From an uncultured Aquimarina sp. (GTDB lineage Bacteria > Bacteroidota > Bacteroidia > Flavobacteriales > Flavobacteriaceae): a stretch of 64,000 nucleotides of DNA. The notes beneath the pieces were generated by a model. That model searched no databases, was not told the DNA's origin, and was given only the letters and a program-made list of their open reading frames with translations. Positions within the stretch are counted from its first letter, which is position 1. Every line of letters starts with the position of its first letter. The DNA lies in the NCBI RefSeq assembly GCF_947500065.1, contig NZ_CANMQT010000006.1, forward strand, positions 350,417-414,416, in the 5' to 3' direction. Shown piece by piece: positions 9,127-18,401 of the stretch. The translations under genes were made by a program, and so were the position numbers.

Positions 9127-9612
9127 ATGAAAACTTTATATATTATTAGACATGCTAAATCTTCTTGGGAGTTTGATCTACAAGATCATGAGAGACCCCT
9201 TAATAATAGGGGATTAAGAGATGCTGATTTGGTTGGAAAGAACCTGAAAACCCTTATAAAACCTGTAGATAAAGTGTTAAGTAGTGATGCGGAAAGAGCG
9301 AAAACTACGGCAAAGATCATTTTAGATAACCTTGATTTAGACGATGATATATTTAGTTTGGAATCAAAACTTTATGATTTTAATGGTCATCAGGTTATAG
9401 AGGTGATTAAAAGTTGTGATGAAGATGTGAATACTTTAATGATTTTTGGGCATAATCACGCATTTACTTCTATTGCAAACCTTTATGGTAGTGAAGTAAT
9501 AGATAATCTGCCTACTGCAGGAGTTGTAGGTATCCAATTTGATGTAAATAATTGGAAAGACATATCTGTAGGAAAAACCGTACTAACTATTTTTCCAAAA
9601 GAATTAAGGTAA
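9127..9612 (+). CDS. sixA: SixA-type histidine phosphatase
   Basis: The 161-residue protein belongs to the histidine (phosphoglycerate-mutase-like) phosphatase superfamily. The N-terminal RHG-type motif appears as IIRHAKSSW (catalytic His9). The second histidine lies in MIFGHNHAF, and SSDAERAKTTA supplies the typical phosphate-binding arginine block. Its size and single domain match SixA, which dephosphorylates phosphohistidine on phosphotransfer proteins. ppk1 starts at the base after its stop, so it is translated with the polyphosphate genes. A role on phospho-histidine proteins or on a polyphosphate-related substrate is open; the gene symbol is by similarity only. Confidence 0.8.
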   Translation: MKTLYIIRHAKSSWEFDLQDHERPLNNRGLRDADLVGKNLKTLIKPVDKVLSSDAERAKTTAKIILDNLDLDDDIFSLESKLYDFNGHQVIEVIKSCDEDVNTLMIFGHNHAFTSIANLYGSEVIDNLPTAGVVGIQFDVNNWKDISVGKTVLTIFPKELR

Positions 9613-11718
9613 ATGACATATAATCAGTCGAATAGGTATATTAATCGAGAATTGAGTTGGTTGCAGTTTAATGCTAGAGTATTACAAGAAGCTGCTGATG
9701 ATAGTGTTCCATTACTAGAAAGATTAAGATTTATTGGGATATTTTCTAATAATTTGGATGAATTTTTTAAGGTACGGTATGCGGCAATTAAGAGGATAGA
9801 CCTTGCTGGTCGAGATGGAAAAAATGTTCTTAAGGGTAAGACCGCAAGTGAATTGTTGGAACAAATTACTAAAATTGTAATTAAACAGCAGTCTGAAAGT
9901 TTAAAAACCATTAGTATAATTGGTGAAAAACTGAAAGAACATGACATTTTTATGATTAATGAAAATGAAGTGACTGCTGAACAAGATAGTTTTATACGTA
10001 GATATTTTGTAGATAAAGTTAGTCCTGCACTGGTTACATATATGCTTAATGATCTAGATAAGTTTCCACATCTTAAGGATAGTGTAGCATATCTTGCTGT
10101 GAAATTAGTGTTAAAAGATAGTGTACCTAAAGAAGGAAAATTATCTAAAATTTTACAGCAAAAAACAAAGGAAAAAATCTATGCGCTAATTGAGATCCCG
10201 AAGAATACAGACCGGTTTGTCGTATTACCAGAAAAAGAAGGTAAGAAATACATTATTATTCTTGATGATCTGATACGATATTGTATGCAAATCAACTTTA
10301 GTATCTTTGATTATATCAGTGCTTCTGCACATATGATTAAAATTACGAGAGATGCGCAGCTTGATTTTGATAACGATTTTAGTAAAAGTTTTATAGAAAA
10401 AATTTCAAGCAGTGTGAAATCCAGAAGAGATGGTGAACCTGTTAGATTTGTATATGATAAAAACTTAGATAAGGATACACTTAATTTTTTGATGGAAAAA
10501 ATGGGTGTAGATAATGCGGATAGTATTATTCCTGGCGGTAGATACCATAATCGTAGAGACTATATGAACTTTCCTGATTTGGGTAAAAAAGAGTTAGTAT
10601 ATCAACCTTTACTGCCATTAACGATTCCTGGCCTTAGTTTGCAAGGAAGTTTGTTAGATAAAATAGCAAAAAAGGACTATTTGCAATACACGCCCTATCA
10701 TACCTTTTCATATACCGTAAAATTCTTGAGAGAATCTGCAATTGATCCAAAGGTAAAAACGATTAAAATTACGATCTATCGATTAGCAAATATCTCGCAC
10801 ATTGCAAGTTCTTTGATTAATGCTGCCAAAAATGGTAAAAAGGTTACTGTGCAGATAGAACTTCAGGCAAGGTTTGATGAGGCTGCTAATATAGGTTACG
10901 CCGAACAAATGCAAAGAGAAGGTGTAAATCTGATCTTTGGAGTTTCTGGCTTAAAAGTTCATTGCAAAGCGTGTGTGATTGAGAGAGAAGAAAAAGGTAA
11001 ACTAAAAAGATACGGCTTTATAAGTACAGGGAATTTTAATGAATCTACTGCGAAAATATATACTGATTACACTTTGTTTACTACTAATGAAGCTATCTTA
11101 AAGGAAACGAATAAAGTATTTAAATTTTTTGAAATCAATTATAAAGTAAGTAGATATAAGCACTTATTTGTTTCACCACACTATACCAGAGGTTCCTTGG
11201 TGAAACTAATAGAAAATGAAATAAAAAATAGTAAAGAAGGTAAGCCTGCTGGAATTAAATTAAAATTAAATAGTCTTAGTGATTATTCAATGATTGATAA
11301 ATTGTATGAAGCAAGCAATGCAGGTGTTAAGGTTGATCTAATAATTAGAGGAATATGTTGTTTGATTCCGGGAATTCCGGGAATGAGTGAAAATATAAGA
11401 GCAATTAGTGTAATCGATAAATTTTTAGAGCATCCAAGACTTTTGATTTTTGAAAATGGAGGAGACCCAAAAGTATTTATCTCATCAGCAGATTGGATGA
11501 GAAGAAACTTGGATAGACGAGTAGAAATAACGTGCCCTATTTATGATGATGATATTAAAGAAGAGCTCAAGGATACTTTCGAGATTTGTTGGAGCGATAA
11601 TGTGAAGGCACGAAAACTTTCAGAAAATCAAGATAATGGGTATATTCGAAACGATAATGCGAAAGTGAGATCTCAGATAGCCACATATGACTATTATTTA
11701 AGAAAATTAGGAAATTAA
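9613..11718 (+). CDS. ppk1: polyphosphate kinase 1
   Basis: PPK1 makes inorganic polyphosphate from ATP through a phosphohistidine intermediate. The 701-residue protein has the full domain set. These are the N-terminal helical domain beginning NRELSWLQFNARVLQEA, the head domain, and two phospholipase-D-like C-terminal domains. Key blocks are IPGGRYHNRRDY, KVHCKACVI (the phosphohistidine region) and FISTGNFNESTAKIY, plus the second half ISSADWMRRNLDRRVE. The ATG abuts the sixA-like stop, and ppx begins five bases after its own stop. The three genes form one operon that makes and breaks polyphosphate. Confidence 0.96.
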   Translation: MTYNQSNRYINRELSWLQFNARVLQEAADDSVPLLERLRFIGIFSNNLDEFFKVRYAAIKRIDLAGRDGKNVLKGKTASELLEQITKIVIKQQSESLKTISIIGEKLKEHDIFMINENEVTAEQDSFIRRYFVDKVSPALVTYMLNDLDKFPHLKDSVAYLAVKLVLKDSVPKEGKLSKILQQKTKEKIYALIEIPKNTDRFVVLPEKEGKKYIIILDDLIRYCMQINFSIFDYISASAHMIKITRDAQLDFDNDFSKSFIEKISSSVKSRRDGEPVRFVYDKNLDKDTLNFLMEKMGVDNADSIIPGGRYHNRRDYMNFPDLGKKELVYQPLLPLTIPGLSLQGSLLDKIAKKDYLQYTPYHTFSYTVKFLRESAIDPKVKTIKITIYRLANISHIASSLINAAKNGKKVTVQIELQARFDEAANIGYAEQMQREGVNLIFGVSGLKVHCKACVIEREEKGKLKRYGFISTGNFNESTAKIYTDYTLFTTNEAILKETNKVFKFFEINYKVSRYKHLFVSPHYTRGSLVKLIENEIKNSKEGKPAGIKLKLNSLSDYSMIDKLYEASNAGVKVDLIIRGICCLIPGIPGMSENIRAISVIDKFLEHPRLLIFENGGDPKVFISSADWMRRNLDRRVEITCPIYDDDIKEELKDTFEICWSDNVKARKLSENQDNGYIRNDNAKVRSQIATYDYYLRKLGN

Positions 11719-11723
11719 ATATT

Positions 11724-12623
11724 TTGTTGACTATAGAAAAATATGGAGCCATTGATATAGGTTCTAATGCAGTTAGATTATTAATCAGTAGTGTCCACGA
11801 AGAAGAGGGAAAGACTACTAGGTTTAAAAAAACCAGTCTTGTACGTGTGCCAATTAGGTTAGGTGCAGACGTTTTTTTGACTAATAGAATCTCCGATACA
11901 AATATTACTAGGATGATTGATGCTATGCAGGCATATCAACTTTTGATGAAAACTCATAAAGTGATTAGATATAAAGCCTGTGCAACATCAGCAATGCGAG
12001 AGGCAGAAAATGGTAAAGAAGTAGCGAACCTGATTAAAGAAAAAACAGGAATACAGATTGATATTATAGATGGTACCAATGAGGCAGCGATTATAGCTAT
12101 GACAGATCTACATGATTTGATTAATTCTGATGCCACCTATTTATACGTTGATGTTGGAGGTGGAAGTACTGAATTTACATTGTATCATAATGGTCAAACA
12201 ATAGCTTCTAGATCATTTAAGCTGGGAACGGTAAGATTGCTTAATAATGTAGTTTCTGATAGTATGTGGAATGAAGTAGAAGAATGGATAAAAACAACAA
12301 CTAAAGGGTATTCTAGATTATCATTAATTGGTTCTGGAGGAAATATTAATAACATATTTAAAAACAGTGGGAAGAGCAATGGGAAACCACTTTCGTTCCT
12401 ATATCTAAGTTCTTATTATGATTTATTGAATTCGATGTCTTATGAAGAGAGGATATGGGAGCTTAATCTTAATCAGGATAGAGCGGATGTTATATTACCA
12501 GCAACAAGGATATATTTATCTGCTATGAAATGGAGTGGTGCACGAGAGATTTTTGTTCCAAAAATTGGTCTTTCTGATGGAATCATAAAATCTCTATACA
12601 GTGAAAAATTACATGAAATTTGA
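11724..12623 (+). CDS. ppx: Ppx/GppA-type exopolyphosphatase
   Basis: This ASKHA-fold phosphatase of 299 residues hydrolyses terminal phosphates from polyphosphate and, in some members, from pppGpp. The phosphate-1 motif AIDIGSNAVRLLI is near the N-terminus, and the second phosphate-binding loop is DVGGGSTEFTLY (about residues 140-151). The shorter Bacteroidota form lacks the C-terminal HD-like domain of E. coli Ppx. The start appears to be TTG (11724 or 11727), as no ATG lies before the conserved block. It is last in the sixA-ppk1-ppx operon. Exopolyphosphatase versus pppGpp phosphatase activity cannot be separated by eye. Confidence 0.9.
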   Translation: MLTIEKYGAIDIGSNAVRLLISSVHEEEGKTTRFKKTSLVRVPIRLGADVFLTNRISDTNITRMIDAMQAYQLLMKTHKVIRYKACATSAMREAENGKEVANLIKEKTGIQIDIIDGTNEAAIIAMTDLHDLINSDATYLYVDVGGGSTEFTLYHNGQTIASRSFKLGTVRLLNNVVSDSMWNEVEEWIKTTTKGYSRLSLIGSGGNINNIFKNSGKSNGKPLSFLYLSSYYDLLNSMSYEERIWELNLNQDRADVILPATRIYLSAMKWSGAREIFVPKIGLSDGIIKSLYSEKLHEI

Positions 12624-12718
12624 GCGGAAAATTCCCTTTTTTGAATAGAAAAAATAAAAAAATGATTTTTTTGTCTTAAATTGTCCAAGTAACCAAATAT
12701 CTAATAAATACTTATGCT

Positions 12719-13276
12719 ATGAATAAAACTTTACTTTTAGTATGTGCTTTGTTAATCGGAATTGTTGCCGTAAACGCTCAAGAATCAAGATACGGAATTA
12801 GAATAGGAGCAAATTTAAGCTCTATTAGCTCTGATGATATTACCGGAGATCTTGACAAAAGTAGGATAGGCGTTTTAGTAGGTTTTTTAGCAGATTTTGC
12901 GCTAACCGAAAAACTTAGATTACAACCTGAATTTCAATATTCAGGACAAGGAAATAAAGATAAAAATTTACGTGTCAATTACCTTCAAGTACCAATTATC
13001 TTGAAATATAATATAACAGACCTATTTAATGTTCAATTAGGACCTCAAGCCGGAATTAAGATATGGGAATGGGAAGATAATCAAGCTAATATTACCGATT
13101 TCAGCACCTTTGATTTTGCAGGTGTCGCCGGAATAGGAGTTAATATTACAGACAATTTCTTTGTTGATTTACGATATGCCTTTGGTTTATCCAATGTTTT
13201 TGATGAAGATGGTTCTTCTATCGAAATTGATGGAACTAGTAGAAATATACAGTTATCTGTTGGGTACAGGTTATAG
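12719..13276 (+). CDS. outer-membrane beta-barrel protein (PorT-like family)
   Basis: The 185-residue protein has a clean signal peptide (residues 1-20, ending VNAQE). It then shows alternating amphipathic strands typical of a small eight-stranded barrel: RYGIRIGANLSSI, FNVQLGPQAGIKI and FFVDLRYAFGLSN, ending in an aromatic-rich IQLSVGYRL. It matches the 'outer membrane beta-barrel / PorT' group of Bacteroidota, whose members mostly lack known function. It is a single gene with its own terminator. Confidence 0.85.
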   Translation: MNKTLLLVCALLIGIVAVNAQESRYGIRIGANLSSISSDDITGDLDKSRIGVLVGFLADFALTEKLRLQPEFQYSGQGNKDKNLRVNYLQVPIILKYNITDLFNVQLGPQAGIKIWEWEDNQANITDFSTFDFAGVAGIGVNITDNFFVDLRYAFGLSNVFDEDGSSIEIDGTSRNIQLSVGYRL

Positions 13277-13304
13277 ATTTGCACTAAATAGATTTATAAT
13301 ATAC

Positions 13305-13330
13305 AAACCATCTTAAGGGATGGTTTTTTT
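13305..13330 (+). terminator. terminator after the barrel-protein gene
   Basis: AAACCATC (13305-13312) pairs with GATGGTTT (13319-13326), with a six-base loop and a T run, 29 bases after the stop. Confidence 0.85.
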
Positions 13331-13407
13331 TATGAAATCAATTTTATCCTGTAGCTTATCATTTCCTGTAAAATCTAATTACTAGTCTTTATAGAATGTA
13401 AAAATTT

Positions 13408-14061
13408 TTATTGAAGGTCAAACATTCTAAAAAAGTCCTTCTTTAGAAAAAGGTGCTGATTTTTATACTCCAATAAGGATTTTTTTTTAAATTCATTTAG
13501 AAAATTATTAGTAGTTACTCTTGATGTTCTTGTGTAATCAGCTAATTCATTTTGATTAAATGGATAATTTATGTCATCGTGGTTAGAAGAACTGGAGAGG
13601 CAACTAAGTTTCTCTTGTAATTCGATTAAACTAAGAGCTAATCTTTTTTTAGCACACCTTAGGTTCAGAATTCTAATACGCTTTTCCATTTCAAAATATT
13701 CTTCGCCTAATAATAATAAAGGAATTAGACAAGTATCAGTATTTTTTAATTTCGATAAATTTTCAACTTCAAATTCATAGATAACACTATCATTAATAGA
13801 TGAATATGAGAAGTATGAATAGGTGCTATAGAAATATATATTTATACCAAAGACTTGATTTTTAATAAGTATAATAGCAATTGTTTCATATCCTTTTTCA
13901 CTAATGTAGGATGCTTTTATATATCCTTTCTTAATATAATATATTTTATCAGAGCTGCGTGCTTTAGGTAATATCACTTCTGCTTTATTGTAAGTCCTTT
14001 TTTTATAATGACCGTTTTTGATTAAAACGTTCAAGTATTGCTTGTGTGAGTTGGGGTTCAT
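13408..14061 (-). CDS. Crp/Fnr-family transcription regulator
   Basis: The 217-residue protein has an N-terminal cyclic-nucleotide-binding-like beta-roll (about residues 15-120; the short GYIKASYISEKGYETIAI stretch fits). A dimerisation helix follows (EKRIRILNLRCAKKRLALSL). The C-terminal winged helix shows the recognition segment FNQNELADYTRTSRVTTNNF. The canonical phosphate-binding RxS pair for cAMP is not evident, so the effector may differ or be absent. It is transcribed away from the adenylation-domain fusion gene across 356 bases, which makes that gene its most likely target. Confidence 0.82.
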   Translation of the reverse strand: MNPNSHKQYLNVLIKNGHYKKRTYNKAEVILPKARSSDKIYYIKKGYIKASYISEKGYETIAIILIKNQVFGINIYFYSTYSYFSYSSINDSVIYEFEVENLSKLKNTDTCLIPLLLLGEEYFEMEKRIRILNLRCAKKRLALSLIELQEKLSCLSSSSNHDDINYPFNQNELADYTRTSRVTTNNFLNEFKKKSLLEYKNQHLFLKKDFFRMFDLQ

Positions 14062-14298
14062 TTTAAATTATTAACAAAAATTTAATATTAAACTGTTAAT
14101 AAAATGAATTATTGTCAATAAATATGATTGTATATTATCATATTAACACATTCTTTTTACGTTTTAACAATAATTAATAAGTGTTTAGTAACAAAAAAAA
14201 CAAAATTTAGTGTTCGTTTTTTTATATGATTAACCCTCATCCAACGATAATTTCGATTTCTATATATAACAATATTAACCTCATTTAATTAACACATT

Positions 14299-14409
14299 AT
14301 GAAGTCGAAAAAAATTAGATCATTCAATCATTTTGAGACAATCAGAAGTTATTTCTATTGTCTTTACAGAAGTAAAAAGTATTCAATTCAATTTGCTTTT
14401 AACCCGTAG
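14299..14409 (+). CDS. possible 36-residue small ORF ahead of the adenylation fusion gene
   Basis: ATG at 14299 opens a 36-codon frame (MKSKKIRSFNHFETIRSY...) ending at a TAG at 14407-14409, eight bases before the start of the large fusion gene. It is basic and aromatic-rich with no hydrophobic leader. The close spacing suggests translational coupling or a leader peptide if it is translated. The AT-rich context makes chance ORFs of this size common, so support is weak. The rest of the 14,062-14,417 gap shows no gene or hairpin that I can support. Confidence 0.3.
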   Translation: MKSKKIRSFNHFETIRSYFYCLYRSKKYSIQFAFNP

Positions 14410-14417
14410 ATATAGTC

Positions 14418-17400
14418 ATGGGAACCACAATAATTCGTGATACTTCTGAAGCAGTAGGTCACGGAGTTAATGGATTTTCTCTAATTACAGATAAGGATTC
14501 TTTTTCAGAAGAAGCGATACGTAACTTATCGCTTTCTGATCAATATCTTTTTCAAAGATTTGGGCAAGGTCCGATAACAAGAATACCACATCGTTGCATT
14601 CATCATGCTTTTGAAGCACAGGTAAAAGCAAACCCTAATGAGGTAGCAGTATGTCATAGAGGAGAGTCAATAACCTATAAGGAATTGAATGAAAAAGCTC
14701 AGTTGTTAGCTTTAGAGTTAATAGAAAACGGAGTTAAAAAAGGTGATAACGTTGGATTATTCATTCAACGATCAATTCCTATGATTATAGGGATATTAGG
14801 TATTATTAAAACAGGAGCAGCTTATGTACCCCAACATATAGGGTTAACGCCTGATGAACAATTGAAACATGTTATAAAATCAGCTTCAATAAAGGTAATA
14901 TTAAGTATTTCTGAGTTTAAAAATTTACTTCCCTCTAATTCTCAGTTGAAAACTATATTAATAGATGAATTTATTGAAGGAGTACAGGAATTTGAAAGTA
15001 TTCCAGAATTACCTGAAATCGATATTTCAGAAAACGATGTTTGCTATATTATTTTTACCTCAGGAACTACTGGAGAACCTAATGGTGTACAAGTTACCCA
15101 TGGTAATTTATGCAATATGTTACTTACAGATCCAGGTAACTTAGGAATGAGACCAGGTCTTAAAGTTGGTCAAATATTGAGTATAAGTTTTGATATGTCT
15201 GTTTGGGAAATTCTTGGAGCTCTAACAAACGGTGCTACTTTAGTAATTAGAAATAAAAATATTCAGGAAACCGTAAGTGAAGTGGATATAGTGATATCAA
15301 CACCAACCATTTTAAGTTCACTGGATGTGAATTTATGTAAAAATGTTAAGGTTGTTGCGGTCGCAGGGGAGCCTTGTCCTAGAATTTTGGCAGAAAAGTG
15401 GTCAGAATTTAGTGCTTTTTATAATTCTTGTGGTCCTACAGAAACGACAATTGTTAATACAGCCCTACGATTTTTTTATACAGATGATATACTTTCTATT
15501 GGAGTACCAATGCCTAATAATACGGTCTATATTTTAGATGAAAATATGGAACCTTGTAAAATAGGCGATATTGGCGAAATGTGGGCTGGAGGATATTGTG
15601 TTTCCAAAGGATATGTTGGTAATAAAGCTCTTACGGATGAACGTTATTGGGATGATCCTTTTTTAGGTAATGGACATAAGATGTTTAGAACAAGAGACCT
15701 AGGAAGATGGACAAAAGATGGAACTTTGGAACATTTTGGTAGAACGGATGATCAAGTGAAAATTTGTGGATTTAGATTAGAATTAGATTCGGTATCATCA
15801 ATAATTGAAAAAATGCCCGGCAGTAAACGAGCGGTGACATTAAAAGTGGATAACAAAACCTTAGTAGCATTTGTAAGCCCTGAGGAGGTGGATAGCGAGT
15901 CTGTAAAAAAGACTATTGCCTCATCACTCCCATATTATTGCGTGCCTAAAATAGTTATTTCTATGAAAGAATTACCAAAGACTAATAGAGGTAAAATTGA
16001 TAAGCAAAAGCTGTTGAAACAAATAAACCATTTAGAGGAATTGAAAGAAGTTTTGCCATATATACCCAGCAAAAACCCTATGGAAAACTCTAAAACTCTT
16101 ACTGAAAAAAAAGAGGGTGCTTTACCAGAATTTGAAAAAATACTATTACCTCCTCGAAAAAAATATATTTCTAGAATATGGAAAGGAGAAAAATTAATGC
16201 ATTACTATCGTTTGTTCGCATTATTGATATTAGTAAATATAGGAGCATTCGTTTATGGGGTAGTAATTGGAGATTGGTGGCGGCCGGATAATATAAGACT
16301 GGATATACTATCTAAAGCGGCACTTATTAATTTTACAATAGGTATTGTTATTAGGCAACAATATATTATCAATTTATTATTTTGGATGGCAACTAGTATA
16401 CCTCTTCATTGGCCCCTATCTATAAGAAGAAGGGCTGGTAAAATATATCATTTTGGGGGAATTCATATTGGAGGAACAGTTAGCGGATCAATTTGGTTTG
16501 CAACTTTTTTATCAACAGTGTTTTATGATTTTTTCAATCCAGTAAGTATAAACGTTAAGAGTATAACTCTTCTTTGGATAACAGCATTAATTACTGGAAT
16601 ATTGATATTTATGATTGTAATGGCATTGCCAAAAATGCGAGCAAAATATCATAATAATTTTGAAAAAACACATCGATTTGGAGGATGGTTTGCATTAGCG
16701 CTATTTTGGATTCAGATGTTTTTAGTTCATAATTTACAATCATCACATGAATATATATATCAATCTTCTAGTTTTTGGCTGCTAAGCACTATCACATTAA
16801 GTATTATGTTGCCTTGGCTTCGATTAAAAAAAGTAAAAGTAGATATTACTAGACCGTCTAATCACGTGATTTTAGCAAGGTTTAATTATGGTGTTACCCC
16901 TTTTGCAGGATCATCTACAACAATTAGTAGAGATCCATTAATGGAATGGCATTCTTTTGCAAATGTTCCAGAACCTGGGAGAGATGGATTTAGATTGACT
17001 ATTTCCAGAGCAGGAGATTGGACAGGTCAATTAATTGATGATATGCCTTCTCATCTTTGGGTAAAAGGTATCACTACTGCAGGTGTAGGTAATATAGATA
17101 AACTTTTCAAAAAAGTGGTATGGATAGCTACTGGAAGTGGAATTGGTCCTTGTTTACCACATTTGTTATCACAAGAAGTCCCGGCTAAACTAGTTTGGGC
17201 TACCAGAAATCCAAGGAAAACGTATGGAGATGCTCTAGTGGATGAAATATTAGAGGTTCAACCCGATGCCGTTATTTGGGATACTGATACACACGGAAAA
17301 CCTGATATGGTAAAATTGGCATATAAGGTTTATAGTGATTTTGATGCTGAAGCGGTCATATGCATTTCTAATAAAAAGCTTACCTGGAAAGTTGTATATG

Positions 17401-17450
17401 GTATGGAAAGTAGAGGTATTCCTGCTTACGGAGCTATATGGGATTCTTAA
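14418..17450 (+). CDS. fusion: adenylation (AMP-binding) domain + six-helix membrane domain + ferredoxin-reductase-like domain
   Basis: The 1010-residue protein has an NRPS-type adenylation domain at about residues 60-540. Its core motifs are intact: IIFTSGTTGEPNGV (211-224), FYNSCGPTETT (334-344), RTRDLGRW (424-431), GRTDDQVKICGFRLE (441-455) and the catalytic lysine in TNRGKID (K526). No carrier-protein motif (GGxS) follows. A basic linker (550-595) leads to about six membrane helices (596-815). The C-terminal 190 residues resemble a flavin/NAD(P)H reductase: WHSFA for flavin, TTAGVGN, then ATGSGIGPCLP for nucleotide. It therefore looks as if it activates an acid as the AMP ester and couples it to a membrane redox step; aldehyde formation is one possibility. 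The substrate is unknown. An enoyl-CoA hydratase gene follows. Confidence 0.85.
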   Translation: MGTTIIRDTSEAVGHGVNGFSLITDKDSFSEEAIRNLSLSDQYLFQRFGQGPITRIPHRCIHHAFEAQVKANPNEVAVCHRGESITYKELNEKAQLLALELIENGVKKGDNVGLFIQRSIPMIIGILGIIKTGAAYVPQHIGLTPDEQLKHVIKSASIKVILSISEFKNLLPSNSQLKTILIDEFIEGVQEFESIPELPEIDISENDVCYIIFTSGTTGEPNGVQVTHGNLCNMLLTDPGNLGMRPGLKVGQILSISFDMSVWEILGALTNGATLVIRNKNIQETVSEVDIVISTPTILSSLDVNLCKNVKVVAVAGEPCPRILAEKWSEFSAFYNSCGPTETTIVNTALRFFYTDDILSIGVPMPNNTVYILDENMEPCKIGDIGEMWAGGYCVSKGYVGNKALTDERYWDDPFLGNGHKMFRTRDLGRWTKDGTLEHFGRTDDQVKICGFRLELDSVSSIIEKMPGSKRAVTLKVDNKTLVAFVSPEEVDSESVKKTIASSLPYYCVPKIVISMKELPKTNRGKIDKQKLLKQINHLEELKEVLPYIPSKNPMENSKTLTEKKEGALPEFEKILLPPRKKYISRIWKGEKLMHYYRLFALLILVNIGAFVYGVVIGDWWRPDNIRLDILSKAALINFTIGIVIRQQYIINLLFWMATSIPLHWPLSIRRRAGKIYHFGGIHIGGTVSGSIWFATFLSTVFYDFFNPVSINVKSITLLWITALITGILIFMIVMALPKMRAKYHNNFEKTHRFGGWFALALFWIQMFLVHNLQSSHEYIYQSSSFWLLSTITLSIMLPWLRLKKVKVDITRPSNHVILARFNYGVTPFAGSSTTISRDPLMEWHSFANVPEPGRDGFRLTISRAGDWTGQLIDDMPSHLWVKGITTAGVGNIDKLFKKVVWIATGSGIGPCLPHLLSQEVPAKLVWATRNPRKTYGDALVDEILEVQPDAVIWDTDTHGKPDMVKLAYKVYSDFDAEAVICISNKKLTWKVVYGMESRGIPAYGAIWDS

Positions 17451-17577
17451 TTAGATGAATACACCTTATTTCTAGTACAAACCAGTACTAAAACAAAACT
17501 TTTTTAATGCACATAAATTGTAATGATATGTCTTAGCACATAATCATAGAGGCTGTTTATGTTTAAAATTTAAACAA

Positions 17578-18366
17578 ATGAATATTACAATAGAACATAA
17601 AGAAAGGGTTGTTATGCTAACCCTAAATAGACCAAAAGCATTAAATGCATTGAATACAGAAACGATGCTAGAGTTAGTGGATGTAATGAAAACAATGGAT
17701 AAAAATCCCGAAGTTGGGTGTTTTGTAATTACAGGTTCAGAAAAAGCTTTTGCCGCAGGAGCGGACATTAAAGAGATGGAAAATAAATCTTATCTGGATA
17801 TGTATAATGAAGATTACTTCTCAAGGTGGGAAGAGTTTACAGCGATAAGAACTCCAAAAATAGCTGCTGTATCTGGATACGCATTAGGAGGTGGGTGTGA
17901 ACTTGCAATGATGTGTGATATTATTTATGCGTCTGAGAATGCAAAATTTGGCCAGCCAGAAATTAAACTAGGTGTAATTCCGGGAATAGGGGGTACTCAA
18001 CGATTAACAAAAACTGTTGGTAAACCTAAAGCTATGGAACTGATTCTAACTGGTCGTAGTATCAGCGCTTCAGAAGCAGAACGTATTGGTTTAGTATCAA
18101 GCGTTTTTCCATCACCTAATTTTATTGATGAAGTAGTGGAGATAGCTAATGTAATAGCTTCCTATAGTAAGCCATCTGTAATGTTAGCTATAGAATCTGT
18201 CAATAGAGCTCTTGAGTTAGGAATGCGAGAAGGTATTTTGTATGAACGTAGAATGTTCCACTCGTTATTTAGTACAAAGGATCAAAAAGAAGGTATGCGT
18301 GCTTTTATCGAGAAACGTACTCCAAATTTTAATACACAAGATCAAGAACAACTCATAAACTTATAA
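17578..18366 (+). CDS. enoyl-CoA hydratase/isomerase family protein
   Basis: This crotonase-fold protein of 262 residues matches family length. The first oxyanion-hole block is FAAGADIKEM. The second block and catalytic glutamates lie in GYALGGGCELAMMCD and FGQPEIKLGVIPGIGGTQRL. The pair of glutamates (in GGCELAM and in QPEIKLG) is what hydratases use to add water to 2-enoyl-CoA. It starts 127 bases after the adenylation/oxidoreductase fusion gene in the same direction. It may serve fatty or aromatic acid turnover with that gene or independently. No other beta-oxidation gene is adjacent. Confidence 0.9.
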   Translation: MNITIEHKERVVMLTLNRPKALNALNTETMLELVDVMKTMDKNPEVGCFVITGSEKAFAAGADIKEMENKSYLDMYNEDYFSRWEEFTAIRTPKIAAVSGYALGGGCELAMMCDIIYASENAKFGQPEIKLGVIPGIGGTQRLTKTVGKPKAMELILTGRSISASEAERIGLVSSVFPSPNFIDEVVEIANVIASYSKPSVMLAIESVNRALELGMREGILYERRMFHSLFSTKDQKEGMRAFIEKRTPNFNTQDQEQLINL

Positions 18367-18401
18367 TATCGATCACTCTTTAAACTTTAAATAAATTAAT
18401 C

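Noticed and set aside
17470..17500. Hairpin CTAGTAC...GTACTA after the adenylation fusion gene
   Set aside because: The stem is only six to seven bases and has no T tract directly behind it; too weak to call a terminator.
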